Assembly (NCBI GenBank): GCA_905221605.1
Contig: CAJNDS010000946.1
Location: 491,577-555,576, forward strand
Source of the DNA: Symbiodinium natans
Lineage: Eukaryota > Sar > Dinophyceae > Suessiales > Symbiodiniaceae
Length of the DNA: 64,000 nt
Reading direction: 5' to 3'
Shown here piece after piece: positions 20,798 through 30,900 of the stretch. Position 1 is the stretch's first letter. Every line of letters starts with the position of its first letter. A model generated the notes under the pieces. The model saw only the letters and a list, made by a program, of their open reading frames with translations. It made no database searches and was not told where the DNA came from. The position numbers and the translations under genes were made by a program.

Positions 20798-23021
20798 ATG
20801 GCAAGTTTCCGTAGTGAGGCCGGAGACCACGATGGAGCTCTGACATTTGACGAGGCGTGCGGCCAAGTCAACGGGCATAAGTTACAGCTTGAGAGTCGAC
20901 CTATGCGCTCGGATAGGGTTGTGGGAGATGTGTCTGTCGGAGATCTACCCGTTCGTCAGCTAGACTCGTCCGCAACCAAACTGGAGCAATTCGCAGACTG
21001 CCTCATGTACCATCCTATCGATGTGACGAACTCCATGTTTGACAACATTTACAAGATCTGCTGCGAAGGCAAGTACGCGCAACTTCCAAGCCCCTTCTGT
21101 CTACGCAAGGAGCCTCCTGTGCCGTACACCATGCAGGTCATCATCCAATCCACACAACCACCTCCAGATGGAGACGCGCATGGTACTTACTTCCACATCT
21201 TCAAGCACATCTACCTCCACCGCAACAAGATTCCTGCCAAGGATTGCGTGGAAATGTGCCAAGGCAATCCTCTCCGATTTGACTGGGGTTCCCAAACACG
21301 ACTGGCGTTGATGGGTCTCAACTACATGTTGGACAAAATGGGTGGGAAGCAACTCCGTCACTGGGTCGTCAAGCCCAAGTATGAAAAGAAAATCACTGTG
21401 GACCAGCAGGCGCGGGAGGAAGGGTACAAGTTCATCAGAGAGTTTGGCCCTCGCTCAAACAACCGAAACCAATTTATGGAGTGGACTGATGAGCAGATCC
21501 ATCTGGCTGGTGGTAAGATTGAGGGCTGGCCTGAGGGGAAGGTAAAAGAGACTCTTCACAACTACATGAAGGGTCGTCAAAACGCCAAGACACTGGAGTA
21601 CTGGCCCTTTACCTTCAAGTCTTTCGTCCCTTGGTTCTTTGACAAGGTACTTGTGAAGATGCTGCCCACCATGCGACAGCATGCCATAACTTGGATTGGC
21701 CGGACTCGAACTGGCAAATCCTTGGGATCCAAAACTGTGCTGTTCATGCAATCGAAATATGAGATAGAGGCAGCTGAGCGCACGGACCTCATTCCCTCCA
21801 TTGTGACGGCGAAACATCTCGATTTCTTCAAATCGGAGCCGCTCACGAAGTACAAGCCTGGAGTATTCGATGACGGGATGCTCCAGCGCATGGACTCCTC
21901 ATTCTTGAAGGCATTCCTGAACCCCTCTGCGTCTTGGCTTCTGTATTCATACTTGCATGCTTCTGCTAACACAAACCTCATCTGCAAAATTCAATCCCGC
22001 ACGATGCAACGCATCTCATTCCTGCCAGGAAGAGGATGCCACCGTCTGGGCACGCTACTCTTCTGCACAATTTGATCAAGGATCTGGACGACATGCTTGC
22101 AATAATCCCTATGACCGTAGGATTGACGACGAGATGTTTGGTAGTATGCAGAGGAACAAGTTGTGGAGGATCCCCTACGACAAGTTTCTACAGCTAATCC
22201 AGCCATCTTTCTGTGCAGTTGAAGATCCGGAGGACATGGACGCAATTATGGCACGCACTCACCTCATTGTCATCACAGATCATGGCCTGTACTTCCGCGT
22301 AGCGAACACAAGCAAGGATCATGTGGACTTCATCCGTTGGGAGGAGAATGCGCCCAAGGATTTGTTGTCTCCGTCACAAACCTGGGTTTTCAAGCAATAC
22401 AAAATGAACCCCGACAAGCATCAACTTCCGCCTTCTTACCATGAAGATTGTCTGTGGTCCCAAGAAGTTCTTCGACGGCTTCTTCACGGTGAGTCAATTC
22501 CGACTTCATGTACCATTCGCACTCCACGTGGGCTCTTTGGTGATGCTGCGTCCGAATCCAAGCTGGGACTTATGTACATCAACACAGTACATATATAAAG
22601 GACCGCTGGGTAACCGTTCAGTTTTAACGTAGTCGCATCTGTAAGGTCTACACGTGACGTTCATGCACATCTGCTTCCTGAACCGGACCTTCGCGTCAAA
22701 GTCAAGAAGGAAAAGGTTGATGCAGCTTTTCGTTCCCTCAAAGGTCAGGCAGTTACAAATCCCATCGACCTGGACTCGCCGTCTCCCAAGAAGTCCACCG
22801 CATCCTCGTCCACTTCAGACATGCCGTTGTCAAAGCGTGCCAAACTCACCGATGCTGTTAGCGTAGCAGCGCCGTCCAATCCTGCTTCCCCTATTCTTGC
22901 TCATGATGCTGACATAGACGATGATGATGTCATGCCACAAGTTGGTCACGTCCCAGACGATATGGAGCAGGAACTCGAGCGAATGATGGACGAGGCCGAC
23001 AACATGGATATTGCCGAGTGA
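20798..23021 (+). CDS. P-loop, SF3 helicase-like protein of the transposon (3 exons)
   Basis: Exons 20798-21928, 22029-22488 and ~22633-23021 join in frame to about 660 aa. Intron 1 is 100 nt, GC-AG, phase 0, joining NPS to EEDATVWARY. Intron 2 is ~144 nt, GT-AG (GTGAGTC donor); its acceptor is the less certain boundary. The ATG at 20798 (CAACCATGG) is chosen because the open frame upstream has only TTG. Residues 301-308 are a Walker A motif, GRTRTGKS. FDD at 357-359 fits Walker B. ACNNPYD, soon after the first junction, could be SF3 motif C. The order resembles superfamily 3 helicases of Rep-type replication proteins, but no HUH nuclease motif is visible in the ~300-residue N-terminal part. 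The C-terminus has Ser/Lys stretches (SPSPKKS, PLSKRAKLT, possible NLS) and an acidic Met-rich tail. Expected role: ATP-driven DNA unwinding during transposition or replication (inference). Confidence 0.82.
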
Positions 23022-23030
23022 GTGTGAATA

Positions 23031-23200
23031 CCGGCGTAGGCGCACGACAGTTTTGTACAAAACCTGGTCTCACGCATAGCCCGGCTTTGTCGTACGTCAG
23101 TCCAGCATCTTGTATGAGTGCCGGCATGAGCGCGCAGCAGTTTTGCACAAAATATGGTCTTACGCATAGCCCGTCTTTGTCGTACATCAGTATAGCATCT
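23031..23200. repeat. Two direct repeats, 90 bp period, between the transposon genes
   Basis: Units at 23031-23110 and 23121-23200 share the core CAGTTTTGNACAAAA, then ACGCATAGCCCG and CTTTGTCGTAC. The core TTTTGTACAAAA is itself palindromic. They sit between the helicase stop and the transposase start, so could act in 3' end formation or as the downstream promoter (inference). Confidence 0.88.
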
Positions 23201-23299
23201 ATATGGTACCCATGTCAGTCGATGCTCATGATGTTCACCTGACTTCTCCATGTTGTTGTGTAAGTGGCTCGAGATATTATAGTTATTTCTTTGTTCACA

Positions 23300-24604
23300 A
23301 TGGCATGCTATGCAGATTGGAATGCCTTCCGAGCCGCGGTTTCGTCTGCAGACCTTCTCAACAGGACCCAATTCTTTGACATCGTGAAGTACAGTCGTGT
23401 TCGTGATACTGGTGGCCTCCCGGATACCTTTGGTACGCGAGCATTGCTCGCAGCACAGGCTTTGCATCTTGTGCCTCCTGAGCGTGTTTGTCCGGGTTGT
23501 CAGACGCCTTACTAACTACGCTTCAAGAGCTCACGATATCGTTGGATTGGAGCTCGGTATGAAACCCAAGGCTGTCTAGAGTGTCTAGACCAGCAGCCTG
23601 AGGCTAGCTCAATTGGATTCCTCTCGAACGTGAAGCAACACATGTGGATGCCTAAATTGGAAAGTTTCATGATGTGGATATATGAATATCCTCGACAGCA
23701 AATTCTTCGCGAGTTGCATCCCACTGACCACAAGCGAATTGATGCTTGGACCCAATCCTTCCAGCAGACATTGAGTGCATGGTACCAACTACAACTCAAC
23801 CAGGGGTTCGACGGTCCACTGTTCCAACGTCTTAACACTGCATCTTCCAAGCGGTCTCGCCGTGCAGTTACGAAGAAACCTGCTTCAAAGGCCTTCAAAC
23901 GACCATCAGCATCTTCGAGCCAGACTACATTGAAGCGACCTTCGGCATCTACTATGAAACGACCAAGTGTGAAAAAAACACATATCAAGTTTGCGGGAAA
24001 GGCTCGTATCTTCATCGCTGATGAGACGCACTTGAACAAACGCAAACGAAATGCTCTCTCTCGCAATGGTCGCCCGCAGCGAGATCAAGTATGGCTTTGG
24101 GGGGCCGTGCTACATGAACACATCAAGACTCATTTCATCTTCAGGATCTTGGACCATCCTGATGATGCTTTGGACGGCAAACCTCGTGGCCACAAGGAGA
24201 TGCTTAAAAACATCCAAACATTGGGATTGAGGCGAGGAGATATCTTTGTCTCCGACAAGTGGAAGGCCACGGTCTCGGCATTCAACTCTTACAAGAACAC
24301 GAACAATTTCTCCGAAGCGGATGTTCGCCATGAGATAGTCAACCACAGTCAGGGAGAGATTACCAATTCCAATGGCTTCTCTACAAACGCCATCGAGTGC
24401 AAGTGGTCCGTAATTAAGCGTTGGATCCGTCGGCGAATGTCCGGGATCCTACCGTCGCATTCAGATCGCCAAAAATGGCGTCTCCTCATAGATGAGTATC
24501 AGGCCCGCAGCTTGCTCACAGCGAACGGCCAACACTCTTTTGATCACGGTAACCTCATCACAGTACGCGTGCGCGATGTCGTACGTCTTTTCCAAGTTGC
24601 CTGA
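23300..24604 (+). CDS. ISXO2/Merlin-type DDE transposase, interrupted by one in-frame stop
   Basis: One frame runs from ATG 23300 to TGA 24602-24604 (~434 codons) with a single TAA at 23513-23515. CPGC before the stop and CLEC after it look like the two halves of the N-terminal zinc ribbon, and the frame is unchanged across it. The stop is therefore either a recent inactivating mutation or lies in a very small or mis-bounded intron. A Lys/Pro/Ser-rich linker (repeated KRPSAS-like) precedes the catalytic domain. This shows FIADETHLNKRKR (Asp ~241), DIFVSDKWK (Asp ~319), then VNHSQGEI and NGFSTNAIECKWSVIKRW (Glu ~366). That spacing and the NHS...TN.IE..W block match the ISXO2-like (IS1595/Merlin) DDE fold. 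Role: cutting and joining at the element's inverted repeats. Confidence 0.85.
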
Positions 24605-24782
24605 CAGTATCGCTTGCCTCGTCGAACAATATCTCGCGCTTCAGATGCTTGAAAGATATGCTTTGCAGCTGATATCTCTTGCCATCACCTTGGATATGCA
24701 TTGCACGCAAACCTGCATGCGCTTGTCTCTGTCCGCAGCTATGAACACATCAAAACGAGTGAGTTCGTTTTGTGTATTTATA

Positions 24783-24823
24783 TAAAGTGCCAAAACGCAG
24801 GGGCCGGGTTCACCCTTGGAACC
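24783..24823. repeat. Right terminal inverted repeat of the transposon
   Basis: Begins TAAAGTGCCAAAACGCAG and ends TTCACCCTTGGAACC. Reverse complement of 19623-19663 with two substitutions. Confidence 0.93.
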
Positions 24824-24831
24824 GCTTCGCT
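24824..24831. other. Target-site duplication, right (GCTTCGCT)
   Basis: Identical to 19615-19622 and directly adjacent to the right inverted repeat. Confidence 0.93.
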
Positions 24832-25498
24832 TCAACCGGGCACCCTCCTCGGGCCGAGGGGCTTGATTCCGATCAGGGTTCAGGGTTTAGTGTTTAGGGT
24901 CTAGGGTTTAGGGTTTAGGGTTGATTCCGATCAGGGGCTAGGGACTTGCGCGTTCATCTAGGGCTCAGGGTTTAGGATTTCGCAGTCGGACTTAACCTTT
25001 CCCACGTCTTGAGATGCCGCTAAACTCTGACTAACCTAAACCGTCGCCCGCCCTTGGGTGTCTGCCCCAAACCCTAAACCCTAAACCCTAAACCCTAAAC
25101 CCTAAACCCTAAACCCTAAACCCTAAGCCCTAAGCCCTAAACCCTAAACCCTAAACCCTAAACACTAAACCCTAAACCCTAAACCCTAAACCCTGTGAGG
25201 AGAGCTGAGATCCCTCTGAATGACTGGCTCCAGCGACAGGCCTAAGCCTCCAGATGTGTGACCTCAATTTGGTGGTTTACTGTAGGTTGAGTGGTTTGAA
25301 GGGATTAAGTTTAAAGTTTAGGGTTTAGGGTTTAGGGCTTAGGGCTTAGGGTTTAGGGGCGCCCTCCTTCTGGAAGGCCCAGAACGTGGTGAAAGTCCCG
25401 CTGCGGTATGCGGTGAACAGAGCCTCGGACTGGCAGAGTGCCAACGCACCGATGCCCAGAGCCCTGAAACCCTACCCCTAAGGGCCCATGAAACCCTA
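24832..25498. repeat. Telomere-type arrays with one weak exon island
   Basis: TTTAGGG at 24880-24923, CCCTAAA at 25068-25196, TTTAGGG/GGGCTTA at 25317-25358. The island 25359-25465 has an open + frame with FWKAQNVVKVPLRYAVNRAS, a plausible exon, but three frames are open and the call is weak. Confidence 0.5.
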
Positions 25499-25612
25499 CA
25501 GTAAACTCCAAAAAATTGGAACATCCTTATCCCCATACCCTTACAGGGTTACTAAAGGGAATCCCAGCTGCAATCATCCTTAAACCATGTTCCAACTTTC
25601 TGGAGTTTACTG
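25499..25612. mobile_element. Palindromic MITE-like element (family C)
   Basis: Terminal inverted repeats CAGTAAACTCCAAAAAATTG and the matching right end CAACTTTCTGGAGTTTACTG, each ~26 bp with few mismatches, enclose ~60 bp of unrelated DNA. No coding capacity and no clear target duplication. Confidence 0.75.
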
Positions 25613-27063
25613 CATAGTACCTATTTGGGCCCTAAAGCTACTGTATAGGAACCCCTTTAATGCCCAAGTATATATATGTATAATATATATATATATATAT
25701 ATATTAATATGGGGTACATGGACCCTTCGAACCTGAGAGCCACCACGCCGGGGCTTCAGGTACGCCGCTGGTGTCCGAGGCCAAAGCCGAGGTGCCGAGT
25801 ATTATGGTCCGGGCTAACCTCCCTAAACCCTAAGCACCCTAACTGGGGATTTGTGCCTTGGGTTTTGGGCCTAAGTTGAGGCTTCGGGGGATTCAGTTCT
25901 TGCGCTGTCAGTGAGGATAAGGCCTCGGGCTCAGGTTGCAGGAGCCCCCAACTCACCGACATACCCCTACACTACCAAACCCACCCCTTAAACCCTGAAC
26001 ACCCTAAGCCACCAACCTTCCAAACCCCCGACAAGCCCCCAACAAGCCCCCGACAAGCCCCCAGCAGGCCATAAGTCCCTAACAAGCCCCCAAGCCCCCT
26101 CAAAACCAAACCCCGCACCCTAAATCCTAAACCCTAAACCCTAGACTCTAAACCCAAACCCTAAACCCCAAACCCCAAACCCCAAACCCCAAACCCCAAA
26201 CCCCAAACCCCAAACCCCAAACCCTAAAACCTAAACCCTAAGCTCTAAACCCTAAACCCTAAACCCTAAGCCCTAAACCCTAAACCCTAAACCCCAAACC
26301 CTAAACCCTAAACCCTAAACCCTAAACCCTAAACCCTAAACCCTAAACCCTAAACCCTAAACCCCTAAACCATAAACCCTAAACCCTAAACCCTAAACCC
26401 TAAACCCTAAACCCTAAACCCTAAACCCTAAACCCTAAACCCTAAACCCTAAACCCTAAACCCCCCAACAAGCCCCAAAGGCCGATGGCTGCATCGAAAG
26501 ACTGGAGCAGAGCCGTGGCGACACGGGTTTAGGGGTTTAGGGTTTAGGGTTTAGGGTTTAGGGTTAGGGTTTAGGGTTTAGGGTTTAGGGTTTAGGGTTT
26601 AGGGTTTAGAGCCAAGTTTAGGGTTTAGGGTTTAGGGTTAAGGGTTTAGGGGCTGGGCTTTAGGGGTTAGGGTACCAAGTCACGAAGCCCTCCAACTCCA
26701 CTCCCGGGGCTTAGGGTTTGTGGGTCTCGGTCTTGGGCTTTGGGTTTAGGGTTGAGGGTGGCGGGTTTCTGGGTTCAGGGTTTAGGGTTTTGGGTTTAGG
26801 GTTCGGGGTTGAGGGTTTAGGGTTCAGAGTTCAGGCTTTAGGGGTGAGGGTCTGGGGTTGGTGGGGTTGTGAGCTTGCGGTTTAGAGTTTAGGCTTCATC
26901 TAAGGGCTTTTTCAGATGCGATCTCCGGGACCCCCAGCCGACCCCCGAAACCCTAAACCCTAAACCCTAAACCCTAAACCCTAAACCCTAAACCCTAAAC
27001 CCTAAACCCTAAACCCTAAACCCTAATCCCTAATTCGGTGAACGGCGGAAACTGCTAGGATGC
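25613..27063. repeat. Telomere-type arrays, CCCCAAA block and weak exon islands
   Basis: An (AT)n run at 25683-25703; CCCTAAA array 26100-26462 with a homogeneous CCCCAAA block at 26161-26224; TTTAGGG at 26526-26610; mixed G-strand derivatives to 26840; CCCTAAA 26945-27028. Islands 25769-25815 (TPLVSEAKAEVPSIMV) and 26473-26518 (ADGCIERLEQSRGDTG) are possible short exons. Confidence 0.6.
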
Positions 27064-27720
27064 TCTCCATCTTTTACGAGCTGCAGCGGACACCCGATGG
27101 CATCTGCGCCAGCACCAGGCCCCATTGGGGGGTTCAGGGTTTAGGGTTTTGGGTTTAGGGTTTAGGGTTTATGGTTTAGGGTTTTAGGGGTTCGGGGTTT
27201 TTGGGCTTCGGGGCTTAGGGTTGCGGGTTTTGGAGGTTTGGGGTTCAGGGGTTTTAGGGGTTTCAGGGGCTTGGGGTGTTTGAGGTGCAGGGTTCAAGAT
27301 TCAGGTTTTCGGGTGCAGGGTTTGGGGTTTCGTGGCACGAGTTCAGGCTTCTGGCCGTTAAGGTTAGGGGTGGTGGTCTCGAAACCCAAGCAATCAGATC
27401 TTGAATCCCAACAGCCACAAAGACTTGCGTTGAGGGTTTAGGGTTTAGGGTTTACGGTTTAGGGACCGTAAACCCTAAACCCTAAACCCTTAACGCTTAC
27501 AGTAACCCTAAACCCTAAACCCTAAACCCTAAACCCTAAACCCTAAACCCTAAACCCTAAACCCTAAACCCTAAACCCTAAACCCTAAACCCTAAACCCT
27601 AAACCCTAAACCCCAAACCTACACCCTGTCCCCGCTCGCAGGCGGTTTCTGCAAGTTCCCGCAGTCGGCAACCTGAACCAGCTGCCTCTTGGCGCAGAAG
27701 GGCAAGTCCTGGTGAGGGTT
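27064..27720 (+). CDS. Candidate exons upstream of the hydrolase gene
   Basis: Two islands on the + strand. 27064-27122 reads MLSIFYELQRTPDGICAS, following AG|G. About 27636-27711 follows CGCAG|G and reads RFLQVPAVGNLNQLPLG, ending near CTGGTGAGG, a GT donor. Each is flanked by CCCTAAA on the left and TTTAGGG on the right. They may be 5' exons of the hydrolase gene that follows or of a separate gene. Confidence 0.35.
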
Positions 27721-27976
27721 GCGACTTCGGGTTCGGGGTTTAGGGTTTAGGGTTTAGGGTTTAGGGTTTAGGGTTTAGGGTTTAGGGTTTAGGGTTTAGG
27801 GTTTAGGGTTTAGGGTTTAGGGCTCCGGGCTCGGGAAGTCGCGAATGGCGAATGCTCTTTGGAGCTTCTCCCTAAACCCCAAACCCGAAGCCCCAAACCC
27901 CAAACCCCCAAACCCTAAACCCTGAACCCTAAAACCTAAACCCTGAACCATGGCTTGAGCCTTCGGCCTGTTTGAG

Positions 27977-30900
27977 GCGAGCCGAGCTGCTGCTGCGCTT
28001 TTCGGCGCAGCACTACTGGGCCAGCCGGCTCAAGCGGGTCTTCGAGGTTTAGGGGTAGTTTGGGGGTGTATGGGGTTTACGGTTTAGGCGCACATGGGAG
28101 TTTCCGTGAAGTAGGGCGTGTCTACAAGTAATCCCGGGTTCAGGGTTTGAGGAACCCTTGTTTTGCAAAAACCTCATATGAAGCTTGCTCGAATATGTGG
28201 GCCCTTCTGGGGTTTAGGGTTTAGGGTTTAGGGTTTAGGGTTTAGGGCTTAGGGCTTAGGGCTTAGGGTTTAGGGTTTAGCGCTTAAGGTTTAGGGTTTA
28301 GGATTCCCGATAGTACTTTCCTCGGATCCCTGATTGAACCTGCATCCTTAGAGGCGCACAAAGGGTTCTTACAGGTCTTACGTAGGGGGTCTCAGACCCT
28401 AGAGCCCTAAGGGTTTAGGGTTTAGGGTCAGGGTTTAGGGTTTAGGGTTTAGGGTTTAGGGTTTAGGGTTTAGGGTTTAGGGTTTAGGGTTTAGGGTTTA
28501 GGGTTTAGGGTTTAGGGTTTAGGGAACTTAAAGCTCCTCCCCAGGTCCGCACGGCCAGCGGCCGACGCCTTGACGCCGTCTTCATCGCCGCCAAGGGCGC
28601 CGAGGGCGCGGCTGGCGAGGAGGCGCCTGTAGGGTTCAAACCCTAGAGCCCTAAGGGTTTAGGGTTTAGGGTTTAGGGTTTAGGGTTTAGGGTTCAGGGT
28701 TTAGGGCTTCGGGGTTCCCCGGGTTTTGCGGTTTCGGGGTTTAGGGGTTAGTTGATAAGGGGCTAGGGGTTTAGGCTTTCGGGGTTTCTGGGTTGGATGG
28801 GTTTAGGGCTTCAGGTTCGCGGGTCTTCTTTTGGGTGAGTTGAGGTTCGGGTTCGTGAGTGTTGTTGCGCACCTCTTGCCCTGAAAGGAGCGGTGCGGTG
28901 TATGGGAGTTTCTGTTGTAGCCCTTCATTCAACCCATGAAGCCCTCAGTAAACCAAACGGGCTCGTGCTTAAGGGGAAGTTGGGCAGTTGGGTTATATGA
29001 AGTATTCCTGTTCTTGGTGAGTGTATATAAGATTCCCTTTTAATATTGTCGAGTGCACATATTTGGTGGCCTCTTGGGGGTACAAGAAGTATGCACCCTA
29101 CTTCATATACACCCAGAATGGCCATGAATAAGTTCCTAGACCCGCGGACCTGGCACCCACAGGAAAGCCCGAGCTACGCCGGCGGCAAGGAGGATGTGCC
29201 ACTCAAGGACAAAGATTTAGGGCCCAAGACGCAAAAGCGCCCGCCCCTAAACCCGAAGCCTTAAGCCCTGAACCCTAAACCCTAAACCCTAAACCCTAAA
29301 CCCTAAACCCTAAACCCTAAACCCTAAACCCTAAACCCTAAACCCTAAACCCTAAACCCTAAACCCTAAACCCTAAATCCTAAGCCCTAAGCCCTAAACC
29401 CTAACAAGGGTGGAAAGGTTTTTTCCTTCTGGACCTTCAAGCCCACGAGGTGTAGGGATTAGGCTGTAGGGATGCCGAAAGACCCCTGAGACACTGAAGC
29501 CCTCGAACTCCAAACCCTAAGCCCCTAAACCCTAAACCCTAAACCCTAAACCCTAAACCCTAAGCCCTAAACCCTGAACCCTAAGCCCTAAACGAGGTGC
29601 CCCCTCAAGAAACTGCACCGCAAAGCACTTCAACCCAAATGCCCTGCAATGCTTTTCAACCTCTAAAGCCCTCAACCGAAACGCCCAAACCCTCTTACAA
29701 GCCTTTTTTTTTTTTCGTATTTTTTTTTTGGGGGGGGGAGGCATGTAAGGGGCGCCCCTGTCGTGGGAAATACCACTTTCAAGCCAGTGCACCTGCCCCG
29801 AGGACCTGTCCAACGACAAGCGTGGGCCGGTCGTCGTGTGGTGCAATCCCAATGCCGCCTACTATGCCCCCTGGCCTGGAGAGACTTCACGGCTTGGCCT
29901 GGAGAGACTTCAGGGCTTGAGCCCAAAACCCAAAACCCAAAACCCAAAACCCTAAACCCTAAACCCTAAACCCTAAACCCTAAACCCTAAACCCTAAACC
30001 CTAAACCCTAAACCCTAAACCCTAAACCCTGGCCTGGGGAGACTTCAGTGCTTGGACCGCTCTTTGAGGTGTTTGGTGTTTTTTTTGAGCGGCTTTAGGG
30101 CGAGAGCCCATGTCTATCTACTATCTATAGCTATTAGCGATAGCTATATCTATATCTATATCTATATCTATATCTATGTGAATATCTATATCTACATCTA
30201 TATCTATATCTATAACTATATCCATATCTATATCTATATCTATATCTATATCTATATCTATATCTATATCTATATCTATATCTAGTGGCCACGACCTTGC
30301 TGAGGAGACGATGGCGTACGAGTCCCACTGGCTCGACTTCTACCTGTCTCAGGCCGGCTCTTCCCTAAACCCTGAAACACCAAGCCCCAAGTGAGAGGGT
30401 AGGCTGCCTGACCCCTAAAACCCTAAACCCTAAACCCTAAGCCCTAAGCCCTAAGCCCTAAGCCCTAAGCCCTAAACCCTAGACCAGCTTGGTATTCTGC
30501 GTGTCTGTCAGGGGCTGGTGAGTCTGGACTCAGGGTTCTCGCTTTCGGGTTTGAGGTTTTCGTAGGGCTTAGGTGTTGGCATGCACCCTAAACCCTAAAC
30601 CCGAACCCCTAAACCCTAAACCCTAAACCCTAAACCCTAAACCCTAAACCCAGGCGTCATCATATCGTCATCATCATGCCTCCAACTCTAACTCCCAGGC
30701 ACTGCGCAGCGAGCCCTTCACCCCCCCCCCCCCCTCTCCCCCCCCTGTGCCATGCCACGCACTCCCACATGCCCTTCATCAAGGGACCTCTGGTCTTGAC
30801 CCTCGGGTTAGGTTTAGGGGTTAGGGTTTTTCACGATTTGCTGAAGAAGCCCCCCTTAAAAGTAGAAAATCTTCTTCCTTTCAAGGGTAATATAGGGATT

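Larger units (their letters stand above)
19615..24831. mobile_element. Complete Merlin/ISXO2-like DNA transposon with helicase gene
   Basis: A 5,201 bp element (19623-24823) is bounded by ~41 bp terminal inverted repeats that differ at two positions. It is flanked by a perfect 8 bp direct repeat GCTTCGCT (19615-19622 and 24824-24831) abutting the repeats on both sides. An 8-9 bp target duplication and GG-starting termini are typical of the Merlin (IS1016/IS1595-related) superfamily. Inside, both on the + strand, are a spliced P-loop helicase-like gene (20798-23021) and an ISXO2-type DDE transposase (23300-24604). The left subterminal part has an A/C-T/G inverted repeat, 63 bp direct repeats and a hairpin; a 90 bp-period repeat lies between the genes. 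It contains no telomere-type repeats, unlike its surroundings. Intact ends and target duplication indicate a fairly recent insertion, although the transposase frame has one stop. Confidence 0.93.

Noticed and set aside
21001-21311. HUH endonuclease motif in the helicase protein N-terminus
   Set aside because: HIFKHIYLH is His-rich but lacks the His-hydrophobic-His pattern and the downstream Tyr motif in suitable order, so a Rep nuclease domain is not claimed.
21957-22598. Separate gene starting at 21957
   Set aside because: Its beginning overlaps the GC-AG intron of the helicase gene. From 22029 it is simply exon 2 of that gene, and after 22488 it reads into intron 2.
30052-30328. Tyr/Ile and Arg/Tyr repeat proteins
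   Set aside because: Translations of the (TCTATA)n microsatellite within a hydrolase intron.
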